Positions 32,366 through 40,525 of a stretch of 64,000 bases of DNA are shown piece after piece. The position numbers and the translations under genes are program-made. The stretch is taken from contig NZ_JAGSOV010000039.1 of assembly GCF_023898865.1 (NCBI RefSeq), forward strand, positions 120,867 through 184,866. The letters are read 5' to 3'. Source of the DNA: Pseudonocardia humida (GTDB lineage: Bacteria > Actinomycetota > Actinomycetes > Mycobacteriales > Pseudonocardiaceae). Each line of letters opens with the position of its first letter. Positions within the stretch are counted from its first letter, which is position 1. Under the pieces are notes generated by a model, which saw nothing but the letters and a program-made list of their open reading frames with translations, ran no database searches and was not told the origin of the DNA.

Positions 32366-34024
32366 TCAGCCGCGAGTGAAGACGCGCCGTCCGGCGAACC
32401 AGGTCTGCAGGGTAGTGGTGGCCCCGAGTTCCTCGGTCGGCACCGCGAAGGGGTCCCGGTCCAGGACGACGAAGTCGGCGGACAGTCCGGGAGTCAGGCT
32501 GCCGGTAACGCCGGACAGGCCCATCGCCCGGGCCGCGCCGGTCGTGTAGGCCGCGATCGCCTCGGTGACCCCGATCGCCTGTTCGGGCCACAGCTCGCCC
32601 GCGAACTGCCCGGTAGGGTCCCGCCGGGTGACCAGCCCGGCGATGCCGGTCCACGGATCGGGCGAGGGGGCCACCGGCCAATCCGACCCCCCGGCGACCA
32701 GCGCCCCGCTGTCGAGCAGGCTGCGAACCGGCTGCATCCGGCTGGCCCGCGGCTCGGGCAGCACCGCGCGAAGGGCATCGACGATGACCCCGGGGAACCA
32801 CAGGGCCGGGGACATGTCGTTGACGACGCCCAGCTCGCCGAACCGGGGCACGTCGTCCGGGTGCAGGAACTGCCCGTGCGCGATCTGCACCGTCGGCACC
32901 TGGAGGCCCTCGGCCCTGGCCTCGGCCACCACGTCGAGCACCATCCGCGCGGAGGCGTCCCCGGTGCAGTGCACCTTGAGCCCGACGCCCAGCTCGCCGG
33001 CCCGGCGCAGCCATCCCGCCAGCTCCCCGACCGACATGGTCGTCTGCCCTCGGTGGCACGCGCCGTGAGTCTCGTCGGGCAGGTACGGATCGAGGAACGC
33101 ACCGGTCAGCGTGGTCGGGACGCCGTCAAGGAAGATCTTGGCGAAGTCCGGGCGGTGGTGGCGGGTCCGGAACCGCTCGCCCTGGGCCAGCAACTCCTCG
33201 CCCACGACGTCCATCCCCAGGATGATGTCGTTGATCAGCATGGACGAGACGACCCAGGCGTTCAGCCGGCCCTGCTCGTCGAGCCGCTGCAGGGCTGCCA
33301 GCAGCTCCAGGGACACCCCGGCGTCTTGGAACGCGGTGACGCCGAACGAATGCAGTATCTCCACCGCGCGCTCGCTGTTGCGAGCGTGCCACTCGACGTC
33401 AGGATCGAGGCTGTCCACCCGCGCCTTCTCCACCATCGCCCCGGCCGCCTCGAACAGCAGGCCGGTGGGCGCTCCGTCCTGTCCGCGGACGATGTGCCCG
33501 CCCGCCGGGTCACCGGCGAGGCCGAGGACACCGGCGAGGCGCATCGCCGCGGTATTGGCCCACCTGTTGTGGTGGCTGTCGTCGGTGAGCAGAACCGGAC
33601 GGCCGAAGGACGCCTTGTCCAGGGCATCGAGGGAGGCGGGGTCGGCGAGCCGGTCGAGCAGGGTCGACCCCCAGGTCCCCCCGACAACCCATGCCTCGTC
33701 GGGCCGGGCGCGCACGCGATCCCGCACGGAAGCCAGGATCTCCTCCACTGACGCGGTCGGCGGGAACTGCAGCCGGTGCAGGTCCGCCTCGCCCGCAGCG
33801 GCATGGTGGTTATGGACATCCATGAGGCCGGGAAGGACGACGGCACCGTCGAGGTCGACGACCGCGGTCCCGGGGCCGCTGAGGTTGGCCAGCTCAGCGG
33901 CCGACCCGACCGCGATGATCTCCCCTCCGCGGACGCCGAAGGCCTCGGCACGGGGCCGGGCGGGGTTGAGGGTGTGCACCACGGCTCCGCTTACCAGTAG
34001 ATCCGCTGGTTTCCCTGTCGGCAT
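32366..34024 (-). CDS. YtcJ-like metal-dependent amidohydrolase
   Basis: A 552-residue amidohydrolase-superfamily enzyme. The N-terminal metal site DVHNHH (H71, H73), the putative bridging Lys in KIFLDGV, His ligands in KVHCTGDAS and IAHGQF, and the late Asp in GGSDWPV are all present. The composite beta-sandwich at both ends (AVVLPG; LTPGLSADFVVLDRDP) is complete, so the gene appears intact. YtcJ-type members hydrolyse amides, N-formyl or cyclic amide bonds; the substrate is open. It is convergent with the upstream island genes and is the last intact gene before the IS remnant and right boundary repeat. Confidence 0.9.
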   Translation of the reverse strand: MPTGKPADLLVSGAVVHTLNPARPRAEAFGVRGGEIIAVGSAAELANLSGPGTAVVDLDGAVVLPGLMDVHNHHAAAGEADLHRLQFPPTASVEEILASVRDRVRARPDEAWVVGGTWGSTLLDRLADPASLDALDKASFGRPVLLTDDSHHNRWANTAAMRLAGVLGLAGDPAGGHIVRGQDGAPTGLLFEAAGAMVEKARVDSLDPDVEWHARNSERAVEILHSFGVTAFQDAGVSLELLAALQRLDEQGRLNAWVVSSMLINDIILGMDVVGEELLAQGERFRTRHHRPDFAKIFLDGVPTTLTGAFLDPYLPDETHGACHRGQTTMSVGELAGWLRRAGELGVGLKVHCTGDASARMVLDVVAEARAEGLQVPTVQIAHGQFLHPDDVPRFGELGVVNDMSPALWFPGVIVDALRAVLPEPRASRMQPVRSLLDSGALVAGGSDWPVAPSPDPWTGIAGLVTRRDPTGQFAGELWPEQAIGVTEAIAAYTTGAARAMGLSGVTGSLTPGLSADFVVLDRDPFAVPTEELGATTTLQTWFAGRRVFTRG

Positions 34025-34069
34025 GGTCGTTCCCTTCAGACGGAACAGATCGTCGTCGGATGGGCTCGT

Positions 34070-34412
34070 CCCCGGGAAACGTGATCAGTAGGCCGAGGGT
34101 GTCGGTGACGATGAACCGCTTCCGGCCGTTGATCTTCTTCCCGGCGTCGTGCCGCGGCTGTCGGCGCCGACGGTGTCGGCGCCCTTGACCGTCTGGGAGT
34201 CCACCAACCCGGCGCTGGGCTCGGGGTCGCGGCCTCGGCGACCCGGAGCTGTTCGCGGACCGCGGCCAGGATCTCCTCGGTGACCTTGACGTCCTCCCAC
34301 CGGGAGAAGTACCAGTACACCGTCTCCCAGGGCGGAAAGTCCTTCGGCAGTTGGCGCCAGGAGCAGCCGGTGCGCACCACGTAGAGGATCGCGTCCCCAC
34401 TCGCCGTGCTGG
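34070..34412 (-). mobile_element. IS5-family transposase remnant (frameshifted)
   Basis: Three minus-strand frames must be joined: [19 protein letters not shown] with [11 protein letters not shown], then [19 protein letters not shown], then [20 protein letters not shown]. Together they give the N-terminal half of an IS5-type (DDE) transposase, with the first catalytic Asp in the DSQTVKG motif. At least two frameshifts and loss of the C-terminal half make it dead. It lies 150-650 bp inside the right boundary repeat. No terminal inverted repeats were identified. Bases 34413-34556 show nothing else. Confidence 0.75.
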
Positions 34413-34556
34413 CTCATGGTTTATCAGCCAACCGGTCGTCTCGCGACCGACGGCCGGGTTGAGCCTCGAGTCGGTGCCCGCTCGCGCATCACCGCTTCAG
34501 GACGAGGTCGAAGGTCTGACGGTGCAGTTGTCTTCAGCGAAGGCCGGTCGCGGTGC

Positions 34557-34721
34557 CATGATCGATCAGAAGTCTACTTCGGACGTTCTGGTACACCCCT
34601 GGTACACGAGAGCACGGAAAACGGCGGTTGACGCTGGAAGACGTTGGAAGACGTCTCCGCAGGTCAACCGCCGTTTCGGGTGGCCCTCAGCAGGTCACGA
34701 AACGCCCAGGATCAGACGTCG
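34557..34721. repeat. Right boundary repeat of the island, overlapping the glnA 3' end
   Basis: The partner of 2773-2936. It includes TGGTACACCCCTGGTACAC (34590-34608), the glnA terminator hairpin (34621-34674) and the last codons and stop of glnA. The identical 18-mer is at 34645-34662. The direct orientation and the position at a conserved housekeeping gene 3' end fit an integration target. The divergence (about 19% over the best 102 bp) means the duplication is old or the copies came from different strains. Confidence 0.7.
34621..34674 (-). terminator. glnA terminator hairpin
   Basis: ACGGCGGTTGAC / GTCAACCGCCGT forms a 12-bp stem around a 30-nt interior, and the minus strand continues with TTTCC. 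It lies 38 nt past the glnA stop. The + strand side is also followed by TTT, so it may act in both directions. Confidence 0.65.
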
Positions 34722-36139
34722 TAGTACAGCGCGAACTCGTACGGGTGCGGGCGCAGGCGCAGCGGGTCGATCTCGTTGGTGCGCTTGAGCTCGATCCAGG
34801 TCTCGATCAGGTCTGGCGTGAACACCCCGCCCTCGAGCAGGTAGTCGTGGTCGGACTCGAGCCGGTCGATGACCGCGGGCAGGCTGCTGGGCACCTGGGC
34901 GATGTCCTTGGCCTCCTCGGGCGGGAGCTCGTAGAGGTCCTTGTCGACCGGGGCCGGCGGCTCGATCTTGTTCTTGATGCCGTCCATGCCGGCCATCATC
35001 ATCGCCGCGAACGCCAGGTACGGGTTGCCCGAGGAGTCGGGGCAGCGGAACTCCAGGCGCTTGGCCTTGGGGTTGTTGCCCGACAGCGGGATCCGGATGC
35101 AGGCCGAGCGGTTGCGCGCGGAGTAGACCAGGTTCACCGGGGCCTCGAAGCCCGGCACCAGGCGGTGGTAGGAGTTCACCGTCGGGTTGGTGAAGGCCAG
35201 CAGGCTCGGCGCGTGGTGCAGCAGGCCGCCGATGTAGTAGCGCGCCAGGTCCGACAGGCCGCCGTAGCCGGCCTCGTCGTGGAACAGCGGCGCGCCGTCC
35301 TTCCACAGCGACTGGTGGGCGTGCATGCCCGAGCCGTTGTCGCCGAAGAGGGGCTTCGGCATGAAGGTGACGGTCTTGCCGGCGTGCCAGGCGGTGTTCT
35401 TGACGATGTACTTGAACAGCTGGATGTCGTCGGCCGCGTGCAGCAGCGTGTTGAACTTGTAGTTGATCTCGGCCTGGCCCGCGGTGCCCACCTCGTGGTG
35501 GCCGCGCTCGATCTGGAAGCCGGCGTTGGTCAGGTTGGAGACCATGTCGTCGCGCAGGTCGGCGTAGTGGTCGACCGGCGGCACCGGGAAGTAGCCGCCC
35601 TTGTAGGCGACCTTGTAGCCGAGGTTGCCGCCCGGCTCGTCGCGGCCGGTGTTCCACCAGCCCTCGACGGAGTCGATGTGGCTGAACTGCTCGTGCGGCT
35701 CCGAGCCGAAGCGCACCGAGTCGAAGATGTAGAACTCGGCCTCGGCACCGAAGTAGCAGGTGTCGGCGACGCCGGAGGCGGCGAGGTACTCCTCGGCCTT
35801 GCGCGCGACGTTGCGCGGGTCGCGGCTGTAGGGCTCGCCGGTGATCGGGTCGTGCACGAAGAAGTTGATGTTGAGCGTCTTGTGCTTGCGGAACGGGTCC
35901 AGGCGAGCCGTGGCGGCATCCGGGAACAGCGCCATGTCCGACTCGTTGATGGCCTGGAAGCCGCGGACGGACGACCCGTCGAAGGCGACGCCGTCCTCGA
36001 GGATGTCGGCCGCGGTGGTGGCGGGGACGGTGAGGTGCTGCATCGTGCCCGGAAGGTCGCAGAACCGGACATCGACGTACTCGACCTTCTCGTCCGAGAT
36101 GTACTTCAGGATCTCTTCGGAGTTGCTGAACACCCTCAC
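34712..36139 (-). CDS. glnA: Type I glutamine synthetase
   Basis: A 475-residue glutamine synthetase, joining glutamate and ammonia with ATP in a cytoplasmic dodecamer. Metal and substrate motifs are intact: [10 protein letters not shown], the EAEFYIFD metal loop, [31 protein letters not shown] (shown in part), and NRSACIRIP. The adenylylation loop has Tyr in DLYELPPEE, so the enzyme is of the type controlled by GlnE. The GTG start has AAGGAG 5-10 nt upstream. It corresponds to M. tuberculosis glnA1 (Rv2220) by neighbours and sequence. A GlnR-type box lies 49 nt upstream. Its last codons form part of the island boundary repeat but are intact. Confidence 0.97.
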   Translation of the reverse strand: MRVFSNSEEILKYISDEKVEYVDVRFCDLPGTMQHLTVPATTAADILEDGVAFDGSSVRGFQAINESDMALFPDAATARLDPFRKHKTLNINFFVHDPITGEPYSRDPRNVARKAEEYLAASGVADTCYFGAEAEFYIFDSVRFGSEPHEQFSHIDSVEGWWNTGRDEPGGNLGYKVAYKGGYFPVPPVDHYADLRDDMVSNLTNAGFQIERGHHEVGTAGQAEINYKFNTLLHAADDIQLFKYIVKNTAWHAGKTVTFMPKPLFGDNGSGMHAHQSLWKDGAPLFHDEAGYGGLSDLARYYIGGLLHHAPSLLAFTNPTVNSYHRLVPGFEAPVNLVYSARNRSACIRIPLSGNNPKAKRLEFRCPDSSGNPYLAFAAMMMAGMDGIKNKIEPPAPVDKDLYELPPEEAKDIAQVPSSLPAVIDRLESDHDYLLEGGVFTPDLIETWIELKRTNEIDPLRLRPHPYEFALYYDV

Positions 36140-36187
36140 TGGCTCCTTCGATCGACGCGTAGCTTGGCGCGACGCTAGGACCGGCGT

Positions 36188-36226
36188 GTTGCCCGTCGGT
36201 CTCCCACCGGTTTCACAGACGTTAAC
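36188..36226 (-). promoter_or_regulatory. GlnR-type nitrogen-control box
   Basis: On the minus strand, four half-sites spaced by 6 nt: TTAAC-n6-GAAAC-n6-GAGAC-n6-GCAAC. This matches the remembered actinobacterial GlnR pattern gTnAC-n6-GaAAC repeated twice, with GAAAC perfect and the others one or two mismatches off. It sits 49 nt upstream of the glnA start. Confidence 0.65.
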
Positions 36227-36298
36227 TGCCTCGTCAGCGGGGAGTGACGGCCCACACGGCCTACCCTGGGGAGCATGAGCCGTCCGGAGGAGCGCTGA

Positions 36299-36736
36299 AT
36301 GCCCGGGTCTGCCCGCGATGCCGCGAACGACTACCCCGGACGCCGGTTCGGGTTGCCCGAGAACGGGGTCAGCTCGGTGGCCGGGTTCGGCAGGCGCCTG
36401 GCCGCGCTCGCCATCGACTGGGCGCTCGCGATGCTGGTCGCGGCGCTGTTCGTGGGCTCCGACGCGCTGACCGCCCCGGGGTTCAACTGGTGGGTGCTCG
36501 GGGTGTGGTTCGTGCTCACCGCGGTGCCCGTGGCGGTGTTCGGGTCGAGCGCGGGCATGACGGCGGTCGGCATCCGGGTCGCCTCGATCGACTCGGCGGT
36601 GGTCATCGGGGTGCCGCGCGCGGCGCTGCGCACCGCGCTGATCGCGGTCGTGGTGCCGCCGCTGCTGCGCGACGAGGACGGCCGCGGCTGGCAGGACAAG
36701 GCGGCCCGGACGATCGTCGTGCGCACCCGCGACTGA
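36299..36736 (+). CDS. RDD-family membrane protein
   Basis: A 145-residue protein with an RDD domain: [20 protein letters not shown] opens the first of about three or four membrane segments (the R..D of the family), followed by [21 protein letters not shown] and a C-terminal [15 protein letters not shown], where the second conserved Asp lies. GGAGGAG precedes the ATG by about 7 nt. It is divergent from glnA and convergent with DUF4191, as its homologue (Rv2219A) is in Mycobacterium. Function is not established; other RDD proteins are linked to ion or osmotic transport. Confidence 0.88.
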   Translation: MPGSARDAANDYPGRRFGLPENGVSSVAGFGRRLAALAIDWALAMLVAALFVGSDALTAPGFNWWVLGVWFVLTAVPVAVFGSSAGMTAVGIRVASIDSAVVIGVPRAALRTALIAVVVPPLLRDEDGRGWQDKAARTIVVRTRD

Positions 36737-36771
36737 CCGGGCCGGCCGACCCGTCCGGGCGCCGGGGTCAG
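36733..36771. terminator. Possible shared terminator of convergent genes
   Basis: CTGACC..GGTCAG with further imperfect GC pairing encloses the 31-nt gap between the RDD gene and the DUF4191 gene. No U-tract. Weak but suitably placed. Confidence 0.35.
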
Positions 36772-37541
36772 CGGCGGCGGACGGTCCGCTGCACGCTGCG
36801 CATCTTCGCCCCGGCGGGCATCGGGCCCTTGGGCAACGCCGCGGCCCGCGAGCCGAGCGCGCTCAGCCGGGCCTCGATGGTGTCCATCTCCTTGGGGGAG
36901 ATGTTGCGCGGCAGCTTCATCAGGTGGCGCTGCAGCTTGCGCAGCGGGACCTGGCCCTCGTCGTTGCCGACGATCACGTCGTAGATCGGCATGCTGCCCG
37001 CGACGCGCGCGGTGCGCTTCTTCTCCTGGGCCAGCAGGCTCTTCACCCGGTGCGGGGCGCCCTCGGCGACCAGGATGATGCCCGGGCGGCCGATCACGCG
37101 GTGCACGGCGTCGAGGTGGGTGGTGCCGGCGACGCCCGCGGTCACCCGCCAGCGCCCGCGCATGTTGTCCAGGGCCCAGCCCGCGGCCCCCGGCTGGCCG
37201 TCGGCCTTGCTGTAGACCGAGGTCTGCACCCGCCTGCCGAACACGCTGATCGCGGCCAGGACGCCGACGGCGATGCCGATGGGCAGCAGGAACCACTCGA
37301 TGCCCAGCAGCCAGCCGATGCCGAAGACGACCAGCACCGAGGCCAGGAAGACGCCGACCATCCAGGGGATGAGCGCCTTGTCCTCGCGGCGCTGCATCTT
37401 GAAGGCTTCCCAGATCTGGCGTCGCCGGGCCTTCGACTCGGCGCGCTTGGCCTTGCGGGCCTCCTTCTGCACAGCCTTGCTCTCGGCGACCTTGGCCGCC
37501 GTCTTGTCCTTCGCCGCTTTGTCCGGCTTCCCACCCGCCAC
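36768..37541 (-). CDS. DUF4191 family membrane protein
   Basis: A 257-residue protein. A charged, Lys/Ala-rich coiled N-terminus (about 1-55) precedes two closely spaced membrane segments (about 58-100), then a cytoplasmic domain containing [26 protein letters not shown]. This matches DUF4191 (Rv2219 in M. tuberculosis), which regularly sits beside lipA. The GTG start at 37541 has the hexamer TATCCT 6 nt upstream and no Shine-Dalgarno, so it is probably leaderless. Function is unknown; the lipA neighbourhood suggests a link to lipoate or the membrane but nothing in the sequence proves it. Confidence 0.9.
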   Translation of the reverse strand: MAGGKPDKAAKDKTAAKVAESKAVQKEARKAKRAESKARRRQIWEAFKMQRREDKALIPWMVGVFLASVLVVFGIGWLLGIEWFLLPIGIAVGVLAAISVFGRRVQTSVYSKADGQPGAAGWALDNMRGRWRVTAGVAGTTHLDAVHRVIGRPGIILVAEGAPHRVKSLLAQEKKRTARVAGSMPIYDVIVGNDEGQVPLRKLQRHLMKLPRNISPKEMDTIEARLSALGSRAAALPKGPMPAGAKMRSVQRTVRRR

Positions 37542-37547
37542 GCGGCC

Positions 37548-37553
37548 AGGATA
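37548..37553 (-). promoter_or_regulatory. -10 element TATCCT (DUF4191 gene)
   Basis: The hexamer lies 6 nt upstream of the GTG at 37541; leaderless layout. Confidence 0.5.
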
Positions 37554-37584
37554 CTTCTCCGGCCTGGTGGAGCGCGTCCCGCGG

Positions 37585-38586
37585 TCAGCGGGTGAGCAGG
37601 GCGCTCGCCTCCTGGGCCGCGGTGCCCTCGGCGGCGAGGTGCTCCAGGCCCTCGGGCAGCTCCTCGCCGCGGCGCAGGACGGTCTGGGCGTAGAGGCGCC
37701 CGGCCCGGTAGGAGGACCGCACGAGCGGGCCGGCCATCACGCCGGCGAAGCCCATCGCGGTCGCGGCGTCGGCGTGCTCGACGAACTCCTCGGGCTTGAC
37801 CCAGCGCTCCACGGGGTGGTGGCGCTTGGACGGGCGCAGGTACTGGGTGATCGTGATGATCTCGCAGCCGGCCCCGTGCAGGTCGCGCAGCGCGGCGGTG
37901 ACCTCGTCGGGGGTCTCGCCCATGCCCAGGATCAGGTTGGACTTGGTCACCAGCCCGGCCGCACGGGCCTTGGTGATGACCTCCAGCGAGCGCTCGTAGC
38001 GGAACGCGGGGCGGATGCGGCGGAAGATCCGCGGCACGGTCTCCAGGTTGTGCGCGAGCACCTCTGGCCGGGAGCCGAAGACCTCGGCGAGCTGGTCGTC
38101 GCGGGAGTTGAAGTCCGGGATCAGCAGCTCGACGCCGGTGCCGGGGTTGAGCGCGTGGATCTGGCGGACGGTCTCGGCGTAGAGCCAGGCGCCGCCGTCG
38201 GGCAGGTCGTCGCGGGCGACGCCGGTGACGGTGGAGTAGCGCAGGCCCATCTGCTGCACCGACTCGGCGACCCGGCGGGGCTCGTCGCGGTCGAGATCGG
38301 CGGGCTTGCCGGTGTCGATCTGGCAGAAGTCGCAGCGGCGGGTGCACTGCTCGCCGCCGATGAGGAAGGTGGCCTCGCGGTCCTCCCAGCACTCGTAGAT
38401 GTTGGGGCAGCCGGCCTCTTCGCAGACGGTGTGCAGGCCGCCGGAGCGCACCAGCGACTTCAGCTCGGTGTACTGCGGGCCGGTGCGGGCCGTGGTGCGG
38501 ATCCACGGGGGCTTGCGCTCGATCGGGGTCTCGCTGTTGCGGACCTCGAGGCGCAGCAGCTTGCGACCTTCGGGTGCGATCGTCAC
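37585..38586 (-). CDS. lipA: Lipoyl synthase
   Basis: A 333-residue radical SAM enzyme that inserts two sulfur atoms into protein-bound octanoyl groups. The auxiliary cluster cysteines C55, C60 and C66 ([12 protein letters not shown]) and the radical SAM CxxxCxxC C81, C85, C88 (CTRRCDFC) are intact, as is the C-terminal RSSYRAG with the Ser ligand of the auxiliary cluster. It acts after LipB (41735) and supplies the lipoyl groups of SucB (44032). The GTG start has TAGCCT 7 nt upstream, a leaderless layout. In this genome three extra genes and an SDR remnant separate lipA from lipB, which are adjacent in mycobacteria. Confidence 0.97.
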   Translation of the reverse strand: MTIAPEGRKLLRLEVRNSETPIERKPPWIRTTARTGPQYTELKSLVRSGGLHTVCEEAGCPNIYECWEDREATFLIGGEQCTRRCDFCQIDTGKPADLDRDEPRRVAESVQQMGLRYSTVTGVARDDLPDGGAWLYAETVRQIHALNPGTGVELLIPDFNSRDDQLAEVFGSRPEVLAHNLETVPRIFRRIRPAFRYERSLEVITKARAAGLVTKSNLILGMGETPDEVTAALRDLHGAGCEIITITQYLRPSKRHHPVERWVKPEEFVEHADAATAMGFAGVMAGPLVRSSYRAGRLYAQTVLRRGEELPEGLEHLAAEGTAAQEASALLTR

Positions 38587-38593
38587 GACGGCA

Positions 38594-38599
38594 AGGCTA
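38594..38599 (-). promoter_or_regulatory. -10 element TAGCCT (lipA)
   Basis: The hexamer lies 7 nt upstream of the lipA GTG with no Shine-Dalgarno; leaderless layout. Confidence 0.5.
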
Positions 38600-38621
38600 C
38601 GCCGCGGGCCCGTCCGGGGCC

Positions 38622-39020
38622 TCAGGCCGGATCCGGCGCGACGCCGGTGGCCGCCGCCGTCGCGTCCCGCAGCCGGACGGCCAGCGCGACGTCCAGGGGC
38701 TGCGGCGATCGGCGCGCCGGGCCCGGGTGGCCGCGGGTCTCGCCGAACGCGCCCGGCCCGACGTGGTCACCGCCCCTGACCTGCGGTGCGGTCGCCGCGT
38801 ACAGCTGGGGCAGCACCCCGACCCGCAGCGGCTGGGAGATCAGCAGGCTGACCGCGCCGGCCAGCGGCGCGAGCCGGGTGCTGCGCCGGCGCACGGAGTT
38901 GCCGAGCAGTTCGGTGTCGGTCAGGCCGGGGTGCGCCGCGACGGAGATCACGTCCGCGCCCGCGGCGCGCAGCCTGCGGTCGAGCTCGGTGGCGAACAGC
39001 GGGTCGGCCGGCTTCGACCA
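38622..39020 (-). pseudogene. Short-chain dehydrogenase C-terminal fragment
   Basis: A 132-residue minus-strand frame that begins recognisably at WSKPADPLFATELDRRL, corresponding to the 'YxxSKLANLLFAyELdRRL' active-site helix of retinol-dehydrogenase-like SDRs, and continues with VISVAAHPGLTDTELL. The upstream half (cofactor-binding GxxxGxG and catalytic Ser) is absent, and the catalytic Tyr region is damaged. The next gene to the right (39075) starts divergently, so the missing half was lost, not displaced. It reads towards lipA from the side; probably non-functional. Confidence 0.6.
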
Positions 39021-39062
39021 CGTGGGCGCCGCCCGCGGCGGTGGCCACACGGCGTGATGGCC

Positions 39063-39068
39063 TACGGT
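39063..39068 (+). promoter_or_regulatory. -10 element TACGGT (LLM gene)
   Basis: The hexamer lies 6 nt upstream of the GTG at 39075, which it favours over the in-frame ATG at 39057. Confidence 0.45.
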
Positions 39069-39074
39069 CGAGCG

Positions 39075-40010
39075 GTGGACCTGCGGATCTTCACCGAGCC
39101 CCAGCAGGGGGCCAGCTACGACGACCTGCTCAAGGTCGCCCGGACGGCCGAGGCGGCCGGCTACGACGCCTTCTTCCGGTCCGACCACTACCTGGTGATG
39201 GGCAGCGCCTCCGGCGAGCCCGGCCCCACCGACGCCTGGATCACGCTGGCCGGGCTCGCCCGCGACACCGAGCGCATCCGGCTGGGCACCCTGGTCAACT
39301 CGGCCACCTTCCGGCTGCCCGGGCCGCTGGCGATCGCGGTGGCGCAGGTCGACCAGATGTCGCGGGGTCGGGTCGAGCTCGGCCTGGGCGCCGGGTGGTA
39401 CGAGCGCGAGCACGCCGCCTACGGCATCCCGTTCCCGGAGCTCAGGGAGCGCTTCGACCGGCTGGCCGAGCAGCTCGAGGTCGTCACCGGGCTGTGGGGC
39501 ACGCTGCCCGGCGAGCGGTACGGGTTCTCCGGCGCGCACTACACCGTCGAGGATTCGCCCGCCCTGCCCAAGCCCGTGCAGCGGCCGCGGCCGCCGGTGA
39601 TCGTCGGCGGGCACGGCAAGCGCCGCACCCCGGAGCTGGCCGCCCGGTTCGCCGACGAGTTCAACTGCGCCTTCTCCCCGCCCGACGCGGTCGCCGAGCA
39701 GTTCGACCGGGTCGACGCGGCCTGCAAGGCCATCGGCCGCGACCCCGGCGAGCTGGTCCACTCGTTCGCCCAGGTGATCTGCGTCGGCCGCGACGACGCC
39801 GAGGTCGCCCGGCGCGCGGTGACCATCGGGCGCGAGGCTTCCGAGGTGCGGGAGCAGGGCCTGGCCGGAACCCCCGCCGAGGTCGTCGACCGGCTCGGGC
39901 AGTGGCGGGAGCGCACCGGCGCCACCCGCGTCTACCTCCAGCTGCTCGACCTCGCCGACCTCGACCAGGTCGAGCTGATCGCCGCCGAGGTGGCGCCCCA
40001 GCTGGGCTGA
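39075..40010 (+). CDS. LLM-class F420-dependent oxidoreductase (second copy)
   Basis: A 311-residue luciferase-like oxidoreductase, distinct from the island copy. It opens VDLRIFTEPQQGASYDDLLKVA, with AFFRSDHYLVM, RIRLGTLVNSATFR, GRVELGLGAGWYEREH and the ending typical of the F420-dependent TIGR03560-like group. The GTG at 39075 fits the family start and the leaderless -10 spacing; an ATG at 39057 in frame is the alternative. It probably reduces or oxidises a small molecule with F420H2; the substrate is unknown. It is convergent with the ArsR-type regulator gene 11 nt downstream. Confidence 0.9.
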   Translation: MDLRIFTEPQQGASYDDLLKVARTAEAAGYDAFFRSDHYLVMGSASGEPGPTDAWITLAGLARDTERIRLGTLVNSATFRLPGPLAIAVAQVDQMSRGRVELGLGAGWYEREHAAYGIPFPELRERFDRLAEQLEVVTGLWGTLPGERYGFSGAHYTVEDSPALPKPVQRPRPPVIVGGHGKRRTPELAARFADEFNCAFSPPDAVAEQFDRVDAACKAIGRDPGELVHSFAQVICVGRDDAEVARRAVTIGREASEVREQGLAGTPAEVVDRLGQWRERTGATRVYLQLLDLADLDQVELIAAEVAPQLG

Positions 40011-40021
40011 GGGGCCGCCGC

Positions 40022-40504
40022 TCAGCGCAGCTGGCCCGCGACGTCGGCGGCCGCGACGAGCAGCACCAGCGTCGGCACCACGGCCCGTCCGGCGATCCGG
40101 TAGGAACCCCGGGCGTCCTGCTCGACCAGGCCGCTGTGGGTGAGCGAGCGCAGGTGGTGGTAGAGCTGGCCGGTCGAGGCCAGCCCCGCGGCCTCCTGCA
40201 GCGGCCCGGTGCCACTGGGCCCGCCGGACAGCAGCGCGCGCACGATCCGGACCCGGGCGGGGTGGCCGAGCGCGGCCAGCACCGCCAGCCGCGGCTCGTC
40301 GTCGAGGTCCAGCGCGCCGGCGGCGCCGTAGTCGATGGACCAGGTGACATCGCCGTGCAGGTGCACCTCGCCGGAGTAGTGCACGACGCCGGCCGCGGTC
40401 GCCGGCTCGGCGGCCTCGACCGGCGCCGACCGGGCGCCTTCCAGCGCGTCGACGCGGCGCTCCAGCGCGGTCAGCCGATCGAGCACAGCGGGGTCGTCGG
40501 TCAC
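40022..40504 (-). CDS. ArsR-like helix-turn-helix regulator
   Basis: A 160-residue regulator. A short N-terminal coiled segment (LDRLTALERRVDALEG) and a strand-rich linker precede a winged helix at about 75-150: RLAVLAALGHPARVRIVRALL, then GLASTGQLYHHLRSLTHSGLVEQD, as in ArsR/DUF-type regulators. There are no Cys residues of the classical metal site, so it is probably not a metal sensor. It is encoded 21 nt downstream of the beta-lactamase-like gene in the same direction, so the operator at 41666-41685 likely makes the operon autoregulated. Confidence 0.85.
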   Translation of the reverse strand: MTDDPAVLDRLTALERRVDALEGARSAPVEAAEPATAAGVVHYSGEVHLHGDVTWSIDYGAAGALDLDDEPRLAVLAALGHPARVRIVRALLSGGPSGTGPLQEAAGLASTGQLYHHLRSLTHSGLVEQDARGSYRIAGRAVVPTLVLLVAAADVAGQLR

Positions 40505-40525
40505 CGGTGCAGCATGCCCGGCGCG

